DNA of 64,000 nt from Chitinophagaceae bacterium. Lineage in GTDB: Bacteria > Bacteroidota > Bacteroidia > Chitinophagales > Chitinophagaceae. Each line of letters starts with the position of its first letter. The stretch's first letter is position 1. Below, in pieces: positions 54,165 to 63,125 of the stretch. Under the pieces are notes generated by a model. That model searched no databases and was not told where the DNA came from. It was given only the letters and a program-made list of their open reading frames with translations. A program made the translations under genes and the position numbers. Location of the stretch: contig JAMLGT010000015.1 in the NCBI GenBank assembly GCA_023957755.1, positions 45,894 to 109,893 of the forward strand, given 5' to 3'.

Positions 54165-54752
54165 CTACTGCTGCTCTTTCCAGGGACGATACCCGCGCTG
54201 TTGCATTTGTGCATCAGATTTCTCGCGTAAAGGCTCGCATGCCTCAAAGTGCAAAAGCATGTCGGCCACCAACTGTTGATATACTCTTGTCCCTTCAGCC
54301 TTCCAGCTAATCATTTCGTCACTCACTTCCTTTATCTTTCTTGCCGGATTCCCCACAATCAGGCTTCTTCTCTCAAAAACGGCCCGCTGGCCTATAAAAC
54401 TCAACGCTCCTACAATGCACTCCTCACCCAATTCAACCTCGTCCATAATAACAGCATTCATCCCTATCAGACAATTGCGTCCGATAGTACACCCGTGTAG
54501 AATAGCCCCATGTCCAATATGAGCGTTCTCCTGTAAGATCACAGATGCACCGGGAAATGAATGTACCACGCAGTTTTCCTGCACATTGGAGCCATCCTCA
54601 ATAATAATCTTTCCAAAATCTCCACGAATAGCTGCTCCAGGACCAATATACACATTTCTACCTATTTCCACATTGCCGGTGACAGCCGCCAATGGATGCA
54701 CAAAGGAAGAAACATCAGCAAATGGGATGAAGTCTCTGAATTTGTAAAACAT
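54165..54752 (-). CDS. gamma-carbonic anhydrase-like hexapeptide-repeat protein
   Basis: A 195-aa left-handed beta-helix protein built from [LIV]GxxxxI-type repeats (about 20-150). It has His residues in VVHSF and AHIGHGAILHGC at positions matching the zinc ligands of gamma-carbonic anhydrases (PaaY/YrdA type). The C-terminal helix carries VGNPARKIKEVSDEMI. CO2 hydration or a structural role is possible; many members show little activity. Confidence 0.88.
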   Translation of the reverse strand: MFYKFRDFIPFADVSSFVHPLAAVTGNVEIGRNVYIGPGAAIRGDFGKIIIEDGSNVQENCVVHSFPGASVILQENAHIGHGAILHGCTIGRNCLIGMNAVIMDEVELGEECIVGALSFIGQRAVFERRSLIVGNPARKIKEVSDEMISWKAEGTRVYQQLVADMLLHFEACEPLREKSDAQMQQRGYRPWKEQQ

Positions 54753-54859
54753 AAAAATATTATGAATAGACTTTGAAATTAATCTTACACAACTATGTCA
54801 ATTGAAACCCTCCGGGACAGCATTTTATTCCAATTTTGTCCGATATTGCACCTCATAAA

Positions 54860-54985
54860 ATGGAAGCTACAAAAAATAAGAAAAACTTTGTCACCTGGAT
54901 TAAGAGAATCGGGTTTTGGGGTTTTCTATTTTTTCTGCTCAAAGGACTCGCCTGGCTCGCAGTAGGGTATTTTATCGTGAATTAG
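54860..54985 (+). CDS. 41-aa single-pass membrane protein
   Basis: A short frame with a Lys-rich cytoplasmic head (EATKNKKNF), an Arg-containing turn and one long hydrophobic helix (about 18-40, GFWGFLFFLLKGLAWLAVGYF). It looks like a genuine small membrane protein; similar short ORFs are widespread in Bacteroidota. Its 3' end overlaps the 3' end of the convergent peptidase gene by 14 bp. Confidence 0.65.
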   Translation: MEATKNKKNFVTWIKRIGFWGFLFFLLKGLAWLAVGYFIVN

Positions 54986-56879
54986 GCACATAGACTTTAC
55001 CCTTTTCCCAAAAGTTATTCTCCGGAACTTTATCCGGAATCCAGTCACTCCCCAATCTTATCGACTTCACTGCCTCCCAACGTACAGGTAGTCTTACAGT
55101 ATAACTTTTTATATCATCCTTCCATACGGCAGGCGAATATTTATACACCTTCTCTTCTCCGGAATTCATTGTGACAGTTAGTTGCACAGGTAAAGGAAGC
55201 CCTCCTGTATTCTTCACATTCACTCTGACCCCTTCACTTTTCATTGCCATCACGTCAATCGACATTTCAGGATACTCCCATCCAAAAAACCATTTCCTCC
55301 AGAACCAATTCAAATTTTTGCCAGTAGCACTGTTAAAACTATAAAAGAAATCATAGGGGGTTGGATGTTTTCCGTTCCAGTCGTGCATATACTGATGCAG
55401 CCCTTTGAAAAACAGGCTGTCGCCTAACAGTTCCTGCAAGACATAATAACTGATGCCCGCCTTGCCATAAGAGTTTGCTGAATACGCAGCACCGGAATAT
55501 TCTTTGGTATTGGTGATCAGTGGGACATCCATATTGGTACCCGCGATTCGCTCATAACGGCGCTTACTGAATATCCCCTCATCTTCCGGTTCCCCCATAA
55601 GTGGCGATAATACGGACTCGCCGATAGTGGCCCACCCTTCGTCCATCCACGCATATTGGGTTTCATTGGTACCCATATAAAAAGGAAAATAGGAATGAAA
55701 TATCTCATGGGTAGTCAGTTGCACCGCATCTTTCCGGCTTTTCGTCGGGTTATCATTAGCCATCATTGGGTACTCCATCTGGTCTGTCCCATCAAATACC
55801 GTGATATGGCTAAAAGGAAAAGGATACCGTGGGTAATAGTGGCTCGCATAAAATAACGTTTGATGCGCCTGGTTAGCGACATCATAATAATCTTCATGTG
55901 TCCTATTGAAAACAGCTTCAGCTACCGACCTGCGTCCGGTAACCGAATCCACTACTACCGCACTGGCCTCCCACAGGTAATGGTTACTCACCGCAAAAGC
56001 AAAATCTGTAATACGAGTGGCCTTAAATTTCCATATTCCTGTTGCCCCTTCTCTAAACACTCTATTTTGTTCATAATCTGCAGTATCAATCACCCTTACA
56101 ATCTTATCCGATAGAGAAGCATTTTGAATCCTGCTCAGCATCAGGTCACTGAAATTATCCTGCGGATTTATCCTGTCACCTGTAGCCCACACCACATATC
56201 CCGATGGCAACTTCAGCGACACCTCAAAATCGCCAAAGTCATTATAAAACTCCTGGCTTCCATTATAACTCCAGGTATCCCATCCGTCAATATCATCATA
56301 TACCGAAAGGCGAGGAAAGAAATAGGCAACAAAATACGATCCTGAGTCAACCATGCCTGTCCTGACGGGCGATCCTGTATTTACCTTATAACTCCAACGA
56401 ATTTCCAACGTATTCTCCGAATGGGGTAACAGCACAGCTTTGGGCTTTACAATCAGATTAGTATTCTCATGGTAGGCCTTGCGGCGGTCTTTAAAGTTTG
56501 TAATCTCCTCCCCATTAATTTTCAGATAGGTAATCCGCACTCCGTCTCCAAGATCTTTTGCTGCCACAGAAGCGCTTCTTTTTACACCCTTCTTATATAA
56601 ATCAGGATAAAGGCGAATGATTAGCTGACCGAGTGAATCGGGGCTGTTGTTTAAATATTTAATTTGCTCCGTGCCCTCAAGCAATTGCGTTTGCGGATCG
56701 AAGGAGACCTGAATATTATAATCAGCTCTGTTTTGCCAATAATTTTTTCCTGGTTTCCCGTCTATCGTTCGCGTACCGTGCTCTAATGCCCTGAGAAAAT
56801 TGGTGTTGGTAAACAGTGGTTGTGCATCTGCAAAGATGATTACAAGGGTAAAGATTGATATTAGAGAGATTTTTTTCAT
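54972..56879 (-). CDS. secreted M1-family metallopeptidase
   Basis: A 635-aa protein with a signal peptide (about 1-19). The N-terminal beta domain (about 40-270) is followed by the gluzincin catalytic domain with HEIFH (HExxH zinc site) and WMDEGWATIGES (third ligand region, about 18 residues on). A C-terminal beta domain follows. It resembles M1 aminopeptidases acting on periplasmic peptides. Start supported by the signal peptide and by a TACATTTG promoter-like site 4 bp upstream. Confidence 0.9.
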   Translation of the reverse strand: MKKISLISIFTLVIIFADAQPLFTNTNFLRALEHGTRTIDGKPGKNYWQNRADYNIQVSFDPQTQLLEGTEQIKYLNNSPDSLGQLIIRLYPDLYKKGVKRSASVAAKDLGDGVRITYLKINGEEITNFKDRRKAYHENTNLIVKPKAVLLPHSENTLEIRWSYKVNTGSPVRTGMVDSGSYFVAYFFPRLSVYDDIDGWDTWSYNGSQEFYNDFGDFEVSLKLPSGYVVWATGDRINPQDNFSDLMLSRIQNASLSDKIVRVIDTADYEQNRVFREGATGIWKFKATRITDFAFAVSNHYLWEASAVVVDSVTGRRSVAEAVFNRTHEDYYDVANQAHQTLFYASHYYPRYPFPFSHITVFDGTDQMEYPMMANDNPTKSRKDAVQLTTHEIFHSYFPFYMGTNETQYAWMDEGWATIGESVLSPLMGEPEDEGIFSKRRYERIAGTNMDVPLITNTKEYSGAAYSANSYGKAGISYYVLQELLGDSLFFKGLHQYMHDWNGKHPTPYDFFYSFNSATGKNLNWFWRKWFFGWEYPEMSIDVMAMKSEGVRVNVKNTGGLPLPVQLTVTMNSGEEKVYKYSPAVWKDDIKSYTVRLPVRWEAVKSIRLGSDWIPDKVPENNFWEKGKVYVPNSR

Positions 56880-56883
56880 CTAA

Positions 56884-56891
56884 CAAATGTA
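56884..56891 (-). promoter_or_regulatory. candidate -7 element (TACATTTG) before the peptidase gene
   Basis: On the minus strand TACATTTG matches TAnnTTTG and ends 4 bp before the ATG, again implying a very short leader. Confidence 0.45.
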
Positions 56892-57079
56892 GGCAGATAA
56901 TAATACCTGACTATCGAAATGGCTTCCATTTTCAATTCATATAATCCAACCACACTCTCTTGAAACAATAAAAACTCTGAGACTTTCCTATCTGTGTTTG
57001 AGGATAAAAAGTTCCTCTGCTTTTCCGTTTGCCTTCGCACATCCTCTTAGCCTGCTGTGAAGCAATGACCTGGGTACCA

Positions 57080-58561
57080 TCATTCTCCTTCTTTGAATAC
57101 ACCTAAATCGCTCAGGGCTACACAGACAGGCGACTTGACTATCCTTATCCTTAGTTGTGTGGTAGTCACATTTTCAGGAAGCCGGATCAGCCTGTTTCCT
57201 CCGATACTGGTGGCCTGAGCTATCTGTTTCCAGGTTCCACTATCCCAAACATCCACGGCCACCTCTTCAATCCGCTGGCCCAGCTTTATATTCTCGCGAA
57301 GGCGGATTACATTAAATGTTACAGGCTCCTTCCATGTAAGCGTGACTTCAGGGGTTGTAACCTTATCATCTGTAGCCCAATAAGAATAACGGTCGTCGTC
57401 GATGAGTTGTTTCGGCGAAAATTCCTTTGATTTGCTACGTGTGTTGGTCGCCGTTACTTCAGCATTATGTGCATAGTTCACGGCAAATGTCTTCCGGAGA
57501 ATCTCACCAAACCTTTTCAGGCTGGCAATATCATTTTGGTGTAACCGTCCGTTTGGCATGGGAGCAATTCCAAGATCAAGCGAAGCCCCACCTCCTACAC
57601 TCTTATAATAGATATCCATCAATTGTTGCGGAGTCTTTACCTTATCATCCTGATCGGTATGGTAAAACCATCCGGGCCGCAAGGGCACATCACATTCGGC
57701 AGGTATCCAGTATTTTCCATCCCGCATGCCTCCCGGAAGATCCGCATCGGTAGTGAAACCCGGGGCCGGCGCTTTGCCGGGTTCCGGGCTCACAGGTGTG
57801 AGTGTGGCCCATGAAGTAGGAGCCGCTTCACCCTTTTCGTTACCTACCCATCTGATATCAGGGCCGATATCACTAAAGATAGCAGCATCAGGCTGCATCC
57901 TGCGCACCATACTCCAGATAGTATCAAACTTGTAATATTCCGAAGCATTTATCTTCCGTGTCTCACTGGCACCACCATAATAGCCATCGCCACCGTTAGC
58001 GCCGTCGAAGAATACGGTAAAAAGTGATCCATAATTACGATACAATTCTGCCAATTGGGGATAATACACATCTGATACATACCTGGGAGTTCCATAATAT
58101 GCACTGTTCCTGTCCCACGGTGAACAGTAAATACCAAATCCCAATCCTGCCTTGTGGGTTGCCTCCATCATCTCCTTTACCATATCTCCTTTACCATCCC
58201 TAAAAGGAGTTTTGCTAATGTTGTACGCAGTAGTGGCCGTAGGCCAAAGGCAAAAGCCATCGTGATGTTTAGCTACAAAAGTGATGCCTTTGAACCCGCC
58301 CGCTTTAATAGCCATCACCATGCTATCCGCATTAAAATCAGTCGGATTAAAAATAGCCGGATCTGCATCACCAAATCCCCATTCTTTATCCTGAAAAGTA
58401 GTAGGAGTGAAATGCACAATAGTGTACATCTCTATTTCCTGCCAGCGTAATTGTCTTTCAGATGGCACCGGCCCATAAGCCTCAGGAGGCGGCGTAGCAC
58501 AGGAGAATAACAATGAAATGAGCAGTATCAGTGAAGTCCATAAGAAGTTATTCCGAATCAT
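57080..58561 (-). CDS. GH29 alpha-L-fucosidase lipoprotein with C-terminal F5/8-type domain
   Basis: A 493-aa protein with a lipobox FSCATPP (Cys about 21). The GH29 barrel spans about 30-350: RQLRWQEIEMYTIVHFTPTTF, AKHHDGFCLWPT (about 97-108), and LFTVFFDGANGGDG (about 180-193) with the candidate nucleophile Asp. The C-terminal 130 residues resemble a discoidin-like carbohydrate-binding domain. It removes alpha-L-fucose from glycans at the cell surface or in the periplasm. No SusC/D pair is nearby. Confidence 0.9.
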   Translation of the reverse strand: MIRNNFLWTSLILLISLLFSCATPPPEAYGPVPSERQLRWQEIEMYTIVHFTPTTFQDKEWGFGDADPAIFNPTDFNADSMVMAIKAGGFKGITFVAKHHDGFCLWPTATTAYNISKTPFRDGKGDMVKEMMEATHKAGLGFGIYCSPWDRNSAYYGTPRYVSDVYYPQLAELYRNYGSLFTVFFDGANGGDGYYGGASETRKINASEYYKFDTIWSMVRRMQPDAAIFSDIGPDIRWVGNEKGEAAPTSWATLTPVSPEPGKAPAPGFTTDADLPGGMRDGKYWIPAECDVPLRPGWFYHTDQDDKVKTPQQLMDIYYKSVGGGASLDLGIAPMPNGRLHQNDIASLKRFGEILRKTFAVNYAHNAEVTATNTRSKSKEFSPKQLIDDDRYSYWATDDKVTTPEVTLTWKEPVTFNVIRLRENIKLGQRIEEVAVDVWDSGTWKQIAQATSIGGNRLIRLPENVTTTQLRIRIVKSPVCVALSDLGVFKEGE

Positions 58562-58579
58562 ATTGCTATTGTTACAAGA

Positions 58580-58996
58580 TTATTCAATTACCTTTTTTTG
58601 CGACCGGAAACAGATACCCTTGAAGGCAGCCACCTGCTGACCATTCTGATTCCATACTGTAATGTGATACAACCCCGTAGATCGGCCATTATGCACTTCC
58701 TTTGCCTCAGCAGTCAATACATCGCCAGACATTACGGGTTTTAGAAAATTAATGGAGGTGTCCAGTGCCAATGACAATTGATTTCGATTATTACAGGCAA
58801 ATGCAAAGGTGCTGTCGGCCAGGCTAAAGGCAATGCCTCCGTGGGCTACCCCAAGACCGTTCATCATCTCATCCCGCACGGTCATTGAAGTTTTGGAATA
58901 ACCTTCATGCAACTCCAGTACCTTAATGCCTAGCCACCGGCTAAAAACATCTGTCTCCAGCATTCGGTCGACTACCTGTTGAGGAGTGGGATTCAT
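58580..58996 (-). CDS. PaaI-type hotdog thioesterase
   Basis: A 138-aa hotdog-fold protein with the signature MNGLGVAHGGIAFSLADSTFAFACN (about 45-69), where NGLGVAHGG contains the catalytic Asn/Gly pattern of PaaI. It hydrolyses acyl-CoA or phenylacetyl-CoA-type thioesters. It follows the enoyl-CoA hydratase gene by 11 bp, suggesting a joint role in acyl-CoA breakdown; no other paa genes are in view. Confidence 0.88.
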   Translation of the reverse strand: MNPTPQQVVDRMLETDVFSRWLGIKVLELHEGYSKTSMTVRDEMMNGLGVAHGGIAFSLADSTFAFACNNRNQLSLALDTSINFLKPVMSGDVLTAEAKEVHNGRSTGLYHITVWNQNGQQVAAFKGICFRSQKKVIE

Positions 58997-59007
58997 AATT
59001 TTAAATT

Positions 59008-59787
59008 TTATTCGCCCCTGAATATGGGTGGGCGCTTTTCCAGAAATGCACTGATACCCTCGCTAAAATCAGATGTGGCTGATGCTTCTGTCTGCCACCT
59101 GGCCTCATTATTAAGCTGCGTTTCAAAATTTACCGCACTCATCGACTCATCTAATGCGCGCCGCGTCAGGTACAATGCTTTAGTGGGCATTTTGGCTAGT
59201 TTGTCTGCAAGCAACTCTGACTCAAACACAAGTTTATCATCAGGCACAGCCTTATATATCATCCCCATACGCGCTGCCTCGGTGGCACTCACGCTATCTG
59301 CTGTCATCATCAGCGCTGCTGCTTTTTGCAGTCCAACCAAACGGGGAAGCATATACGTACCTCCACTATCGGGAATCAGCCCTATCTTGCTGAATGCCTG
59401 AATAAAGGTAGCTGACTCAGCCGCAATTACAATATCACAACACAACGCAATGTTTGCAGCTGCACCTGCGGCAATACCATTCACAGCTGCTATTACCGGC
59501 TTACTTATCGATCGGAGCCGGGTTACAATCGGGTTCAACTGTTCAGGCAGTATCCTTTTTATCTCCTCTGTCAGCGGCCCTTTTAGCTCTGACAGATCCT
59601 GACCTGCACTGAATGCTTTCCCTTTCCCAGTCAGAACTACACATCTTACGGTTGGATCACTCTCTGCCCGTTGCAATCCCTCCTGCAACCGTAAAGACAC
59701 TTCCCGGTTGAGTGCATTAAACTTTTCAGGACGGTTAATCGTAATCCTTGCCACCCCTCCATCTGCCTCATATAATACAACATGCAT
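59008..59787 (-). CDS. enoyl-CoA hydratase/isomerase (PaaG-like)
   Basis: A 259-aa crotonase-fold protein. GKGKAFSAGQDLSEL (about 54-68) and AAVNGIAAGAAANIALCCDIVIA (about 99-121) form the oxyanion hole, and FSKIGLIPDSGGTYMLPRLVG (about 130-150) is the second signature. PaaG-like proteins isomerise ring-epoxide CoA intermediates, but similar sequences act in beta-oxidation. Paired with the thioesterase gene. Confidence 0.88.
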   Translation of the reverse strand: MHVVLYEADGGVARITINRPEKFNALNREVSLRLQEGLQRAESDPTVRCVVLTGKGKAFSAGQDLSELKGPLTEEIKRILPEQLNPIVTRLRSISKPVIAAVNGIAAGAAANIALCCDIVIAAESATFIQAFSKIGLIPDSGGTYMLPRLVGLQKAAALMMTADSVSATEAARMGMIYKAVPDDKLVFESELLADKLAKMPTKALYLTRRALDESMSAVNFETQLNNEARWQTEASATSDFSEGISAFLEKRPPIFRGE

Positions 59788-59886
59788 ACAATCAATTTTT
59801 AAGAATGAATGGTCAAGTTAGGAAAAAAAATTTGCAGTTAACTATAAGGGATATCTTGCCCACAGACAAAAAAATAAGGCGATTTC

Positions 59887-60603
59887 TCAGGGGAACATTT
59901 GTGATGCACGCAAAAGGCTTTGGGGCGTACCCGCATCGCAAAACCTGGAGCCGGTATGGTCATATCCAATGATTACATGACCGTCAGCCAGGTCAAGATA
60001 GGAATCGATTATTGAAAACTTCCCCTTACGATTAATCAGGGAAAAAATATCAGGCGAGAGAATATGAATGCCTGTAAATGCTTTTTGATAATAATTATCC
60101 GCCTTACGACGTATCACCTCTTCACCGGTTTTCACATTCCTCCATCCGCAGAGCACATCCCTTTCGTCAAACAAAAGATATCGGGAGGTAGCCCTGTCTG
60201 AAACGGCAAGGGTAGCAAGATAATTTCCGGACTTATGACGTTGCAGCATCTGCTCCAGATTCATATCTGTGAGGATATCTACATTCATCAGCACAAAAGG
60301 GTTACTATCTTTCAGGAACCAGGCTGCACGCATAAGTCCGCCACCTGTCTCCAGCACTTCATCAGTCTCGTCAGAAAAAGAAACTAATGATTTCAACTCA
60401 CGATTATCATTTACAAAATCGATAATCTGTTGTGCAAAATGATGCACATTGACGATCATATTTGTTATCCCGGATAAATGTAAATATTCGATATTCCTTT
60501 GTAGCAGCGTTTTGCCATTCACTACAGCCAACGCTTTCGGATGGTTATCGGTGAAAGGCCTTAGCCTCGTACCCAGTCCTGCTGCCAGAATCATCGCTTT
60601 CAT
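59887..60603 (-). CDS. nucleotidyltransferase, MurU-like (sugar-1-phosphate)
   Basis: A 238-aa protein with the nucleotide-binding signature MILAAGLGTRLRPFTDNHPKAL at residues 4-25, FVLMNVDILTD (about 99-109, metal-binding Asp) and a GTPQSL C-terminus. Length and lack of a hexapeptide tail fit MurU (MurNAc-1-phosphate uridylyltransferase) or mannose-1-phosphate guanylyltransferase. The adjacent kinase with AmgK-like features favours the peptidoglycan-recycling MurU assignment. Confidence 0.82.
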   Translation of the reverse strand: MKAMILAAGLGTRLRPFTDNHPKALAVVNGKTLLQRNIEYLHLSGITNMIVNVHHFAQQIIDFVNDNRELKSLVSFSDETDEVLETGGGLMRAAWFLKDSNPFVLMNVDILTDMNLEQMLQRHKSGNYLATLAVSDRATSRYLLFDERDVLCGWRNVKTGEEVIRRKADNYYQKAFTGIHILSPDIFSLINRKGKFSIIDSYLDLADGHVIIGYDHTGSRFCDAGTPQSLLRASQMFP

Positions 60604-60623
60604 ACCCCGGGTATTAAGAAGGA

Positions 60624-62078
60624 TCAGAACCCTCTCTTTTCAAAAATATTTTGTTCATAATGACTCAACTCTATCTTCACTTTAAACTTATTACTCAGAT
60701 ATCTGGTAATTGCGTCGGCAGCGTACACGCTCCGGTGCTGCCCTCCAGTGCATCCGAATGAAATCATGAGAGAGGTGAATCCCCTCCTGATATAATCCTC
60801 CACACTTATATCCACAATATTATACACTCCATTGAGGAATTCGGGCATCTTCGTTTTTTGTTCCAGAAAGTCTATCACACTCTTATCCCTCCCCGTAAAC
60901 GCTTTATACTCCTCATACCTACCCGGATTGAGTATGCCCCTGCAGTCAAACATAAATCCTCCTCCATTACCGCTCTCATCCTTAAGCTTCTCAGGGTGCT
61001 TGTAGGAGAAGCTGCACACCTTTACCACCAATGGGGTAGATACTTCTGCCTGCAAGGGCACAAATCTGTTGATGATGTCATCACCTACAATGATGTTCAG
61101 CAGCCGCTCATATTCGGGCAGTGCTATTCCCATTACATTATTTTGGGCAAACCACTTCAGATTGCGTAAGGCTAGCGGAATCGCAGTGAGAAACTGCGCT
61201 TTCCGTTCGAACAATCCGCGAAAACCATACGCACCCAGTACCTGCATCAACCGGATGAGCACATAACCGTTATACTGATTGGCAAACCGGTTGCGATCTA
61301 CCGGCTGCTTAAAAATTCCATTCAGGCAATCCATATAATACTCCAGCAAAGAGTCTTTCCATCCTTTTGACAGGTTGGCTCTGGCCTGCCATAGCAATGA
61401 AGCTACATCATATTGCAGTGCGCCTTTCATCCCACCCTGGTAATCTATAAATCGCACTTCTCCATTTGCTATATAAATATTCCTGCTCTGAAAATCGCGA
61501 AACATGAAATACTTATGCTCCACATGTGTCAGGTAGTTGCTCAATGCATCAAAATCATCCAAAAGCTTTTCCTTGTCATAAGGTATCTTAAGTGTATCTA
61601 AAAAATAATACTTAAAATAAAGGAGATCGCTCAGGATAGCCTGCTTTCCAAATTCTTTTGCGGTTAGACAGTAATTATAATCCAGATGGTTATTCCCTCT
61701 TATTTGCAAGTGTGCAAGTGCTTTCAGGCTTTTTTGAAACAATCCGTACACATAATCATCTTCACCATGCTTTTCTAATTCATTTAGAAGCGAAACGGGG
61801 CCAAAGTCTTCCTGCAGATACATCTTCTTTCCCGTATCTACTGAATAGATTTTAGGAACCGGAGCCTGGATCCCCGAAAAATGTGATGTGAAATAGAGGA
61901 AGGTTTCGTTTTCTCTTATATTATCATTGTAAGTAGCAATATAGCTTTTAGAGGGAGTTACAATCCGGAAATAAATACGATCACCCCCTGATCTCGGAAG
62001 TTTTTCGAAGCGGAGTACCTCCTCCTTTATGACTTTATTGAAATACGCGCGTACGCTGTCTTCAGGAGCTACAGCCAT
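60624..62078 (-). CDS. AmgK-like sugar kinase fused to RapZ C-terminal domain
   Basis: A 484-aa fusion. Residues 1-345 are an aminoglycoside-phosphotransferase-type kinase with catalytic FRDFQSRNI (about 194-202) and FIDYQGG (about 213-219). Residues about 352-484 match the C-terminal domain of RapZ/YvcJ (SFGCTGGQHRSVYAADAI at about 440-457) without the RapZ N-terminal P-loop domain. AmgK phosphorylates MurNAc at C1; RapZ-C binds glucosamine-6-phosphate and an RNA in E. coli. It is encoded just before the MurU-like gene (20 bp), so a regulated amino-sugar salvage function is likely. Confidence 0.85.
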   Translation of the reverse strand: MAVAPEDSVRAYFNKVIKEEVLRFEKLPRSGGDRIYFRIVTPSKSYIATYNDNIRENETFLYFTSHFSGIQAPVPKIYSVDTGKKMYLQEDFGPVSLLNELEKHGEDDYVYGLFQKSLKALAHLQIRGNNHLDYNYCLTAKEFGKQAILSDLLYFKYYFLDTLKIPYDKEKLLDDFDALSNYLTHVEHKYFMFRDFQSRNIYIANGEVRFIDYQGGMKGALQYDVASLLWQARANLSKGWKDSLLEYYMDCLNGIFKQPVDRNRFANQYNGYVLIRLMQVLGAYGFRGLFERKAQFLTAIPLALRNLKWFAQNNVMGIALPEYERLLNIIVGDDIINRFVPLQAEVSTPLVVKVCSFSYKHPEKLKDESGNGGGFMFDCRGILNPGRYEEYKAFTGRDKSVIDFLEQKTKMPEFLNGVYNIVDISVEDYIRRGFTSLMISFGCTGGQHRSVYAADAITRYLSNKFKVKIELSHYEQNIFEKRGF

Positions 62079-62167
62079 GCTGTTGTGGTTTTAAGAATTG
62101 AAAGAAGCTAATATACAGAAACTCTCCTGAGACTAATCTTTTTATAATAAGTCGGAAAAGACGCTCT

Positions 62168-63040
62168 TTATTTATTGAGTACCGAAGCCATTTCTTTACC
62201 TATCTCGGCTGGTGTTTTTACCACATGTACCCCGCACTCAGTAAGGATTTTCATCTTGGCAGCAGCCGTATCTTCTGCGCCTCCAATGATAGCTCCTGCA
62301 TGGCCCATCCTGCGTCCCGGAGGAGCTGTCTGCCCGGCGATAAATCCTACCACAGGCTTCCTGCTATTTGCTTTTATCCAGGCACCGGCTTCTGCTTCCA
62401 TATTCCCACCGATCTCTCCAATCATTACGATACCATCAGTTTTAGGATCATCCATAAACGCCTGTACGGCATCTTTGGTAGTAGTACCAATAATAGGATC
62501 CCCTCCAATACCAATGGCGGTAGAGATACCCATTCCGGCTTTTACAATCTGGTCGGCAGCTTCGTAAGTAAGTGTACCTGATTTAGACACGATGCCAATC
62601 CTGCCTTTCTTAAAAATAAATCCGGGCATGATGCCTACTTTACATTCGTCGGCTGTGATAATTCCGGGGCAGTTCGGTCCGATGAGTCTGGAAGCAGACC
62701 CGGCCAGGTAGCTCTTCACCCTCACCATATCCTGCACAGGAATCCCCTCGGTAATACACACTATCAACCCGATTCCCGCATCGGCAGCTTCCATCACTGC
62801 ATCGGCAGCAAATGCCGGTGGCACAAAGATGATGCTCACATCTGCACCGGTAGCCTTCACCGCTTCTTCTACCGTGTTAAATACGGGCTTGTCCAGATGG
62901 GTCTGGCCCCCTTTGTTGGGTGTCACACCACCCACTACATTGGTTCCGTATTCTATCATCTGAGAAGCATGGAAAGTACCTTCCGTACCTGTAAATCCCT
63001 GTACTAATACCCGGGAGTCCTTATTCACAAAAATTGCCAT
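62168..63040 (-). CDS. sucD: succinyl-CoA ligase subunit alpha
   Basis: A 290-aa protein with CoA-binding [19 protein letters not shown] (about 15-33), GPNCPGI (about 120-126), the phosphohistidine loop [11 protein letters not shown] (His about 245) and [11 protein letters not shown]. It is the TCA-cycle substrate-level phosphorylation enzyme (alpha half); the beta subunit gene is not adjacent. A TATATTTG promoter-like site lies upstream. Confidence 0.96.
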   Translation of the reverse strand: MAIFVNKDSRVLVQGFTGTEGTFHASQMIEYGTNVVGGVTPNKGGQTHLDKPVFNTVEEAVKATGADVSIIFVPPAFAADAVMEAADAGIGLIVCITEGIPVQDMVRVKSYLAGSASRLIGPNCPGIITADECKVGIMPGFIFKKGRIGIVSKSGTLTYEAADQIVKAGMGISTAIGIGGDPIIGTTTKDAVQAFMDDPKTDGIVMIGEIGGNMEAEAGAWIKANSRKPVVGFIAGQTAPPGRRMGHAGAIIGGAEDTAAAKMKILTECGVHVVKTPAEIGKEMASVLNK

Positions 63041-63063
63041 TCCGTAAAAAAATTGTTAATGCG

Positions 63064-63071
63064 CAAATATA
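63064..63071 (-). promoter_or_regulatory. candidate -7 element (TATATTTG) before sucD
   Basis: On the minus strand TATATTTG, followed by C, lies 23 bp before the sucD ATG, a normal leader length, unlike the E1 and peptidase genes. Confidence 0.5.
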
Positions 63072-63125
63072 AGAAAGTAATATTAGGGCTTGAGATAAAA
63101 ATAGGAGGAGGGGGGAATGGAAATA

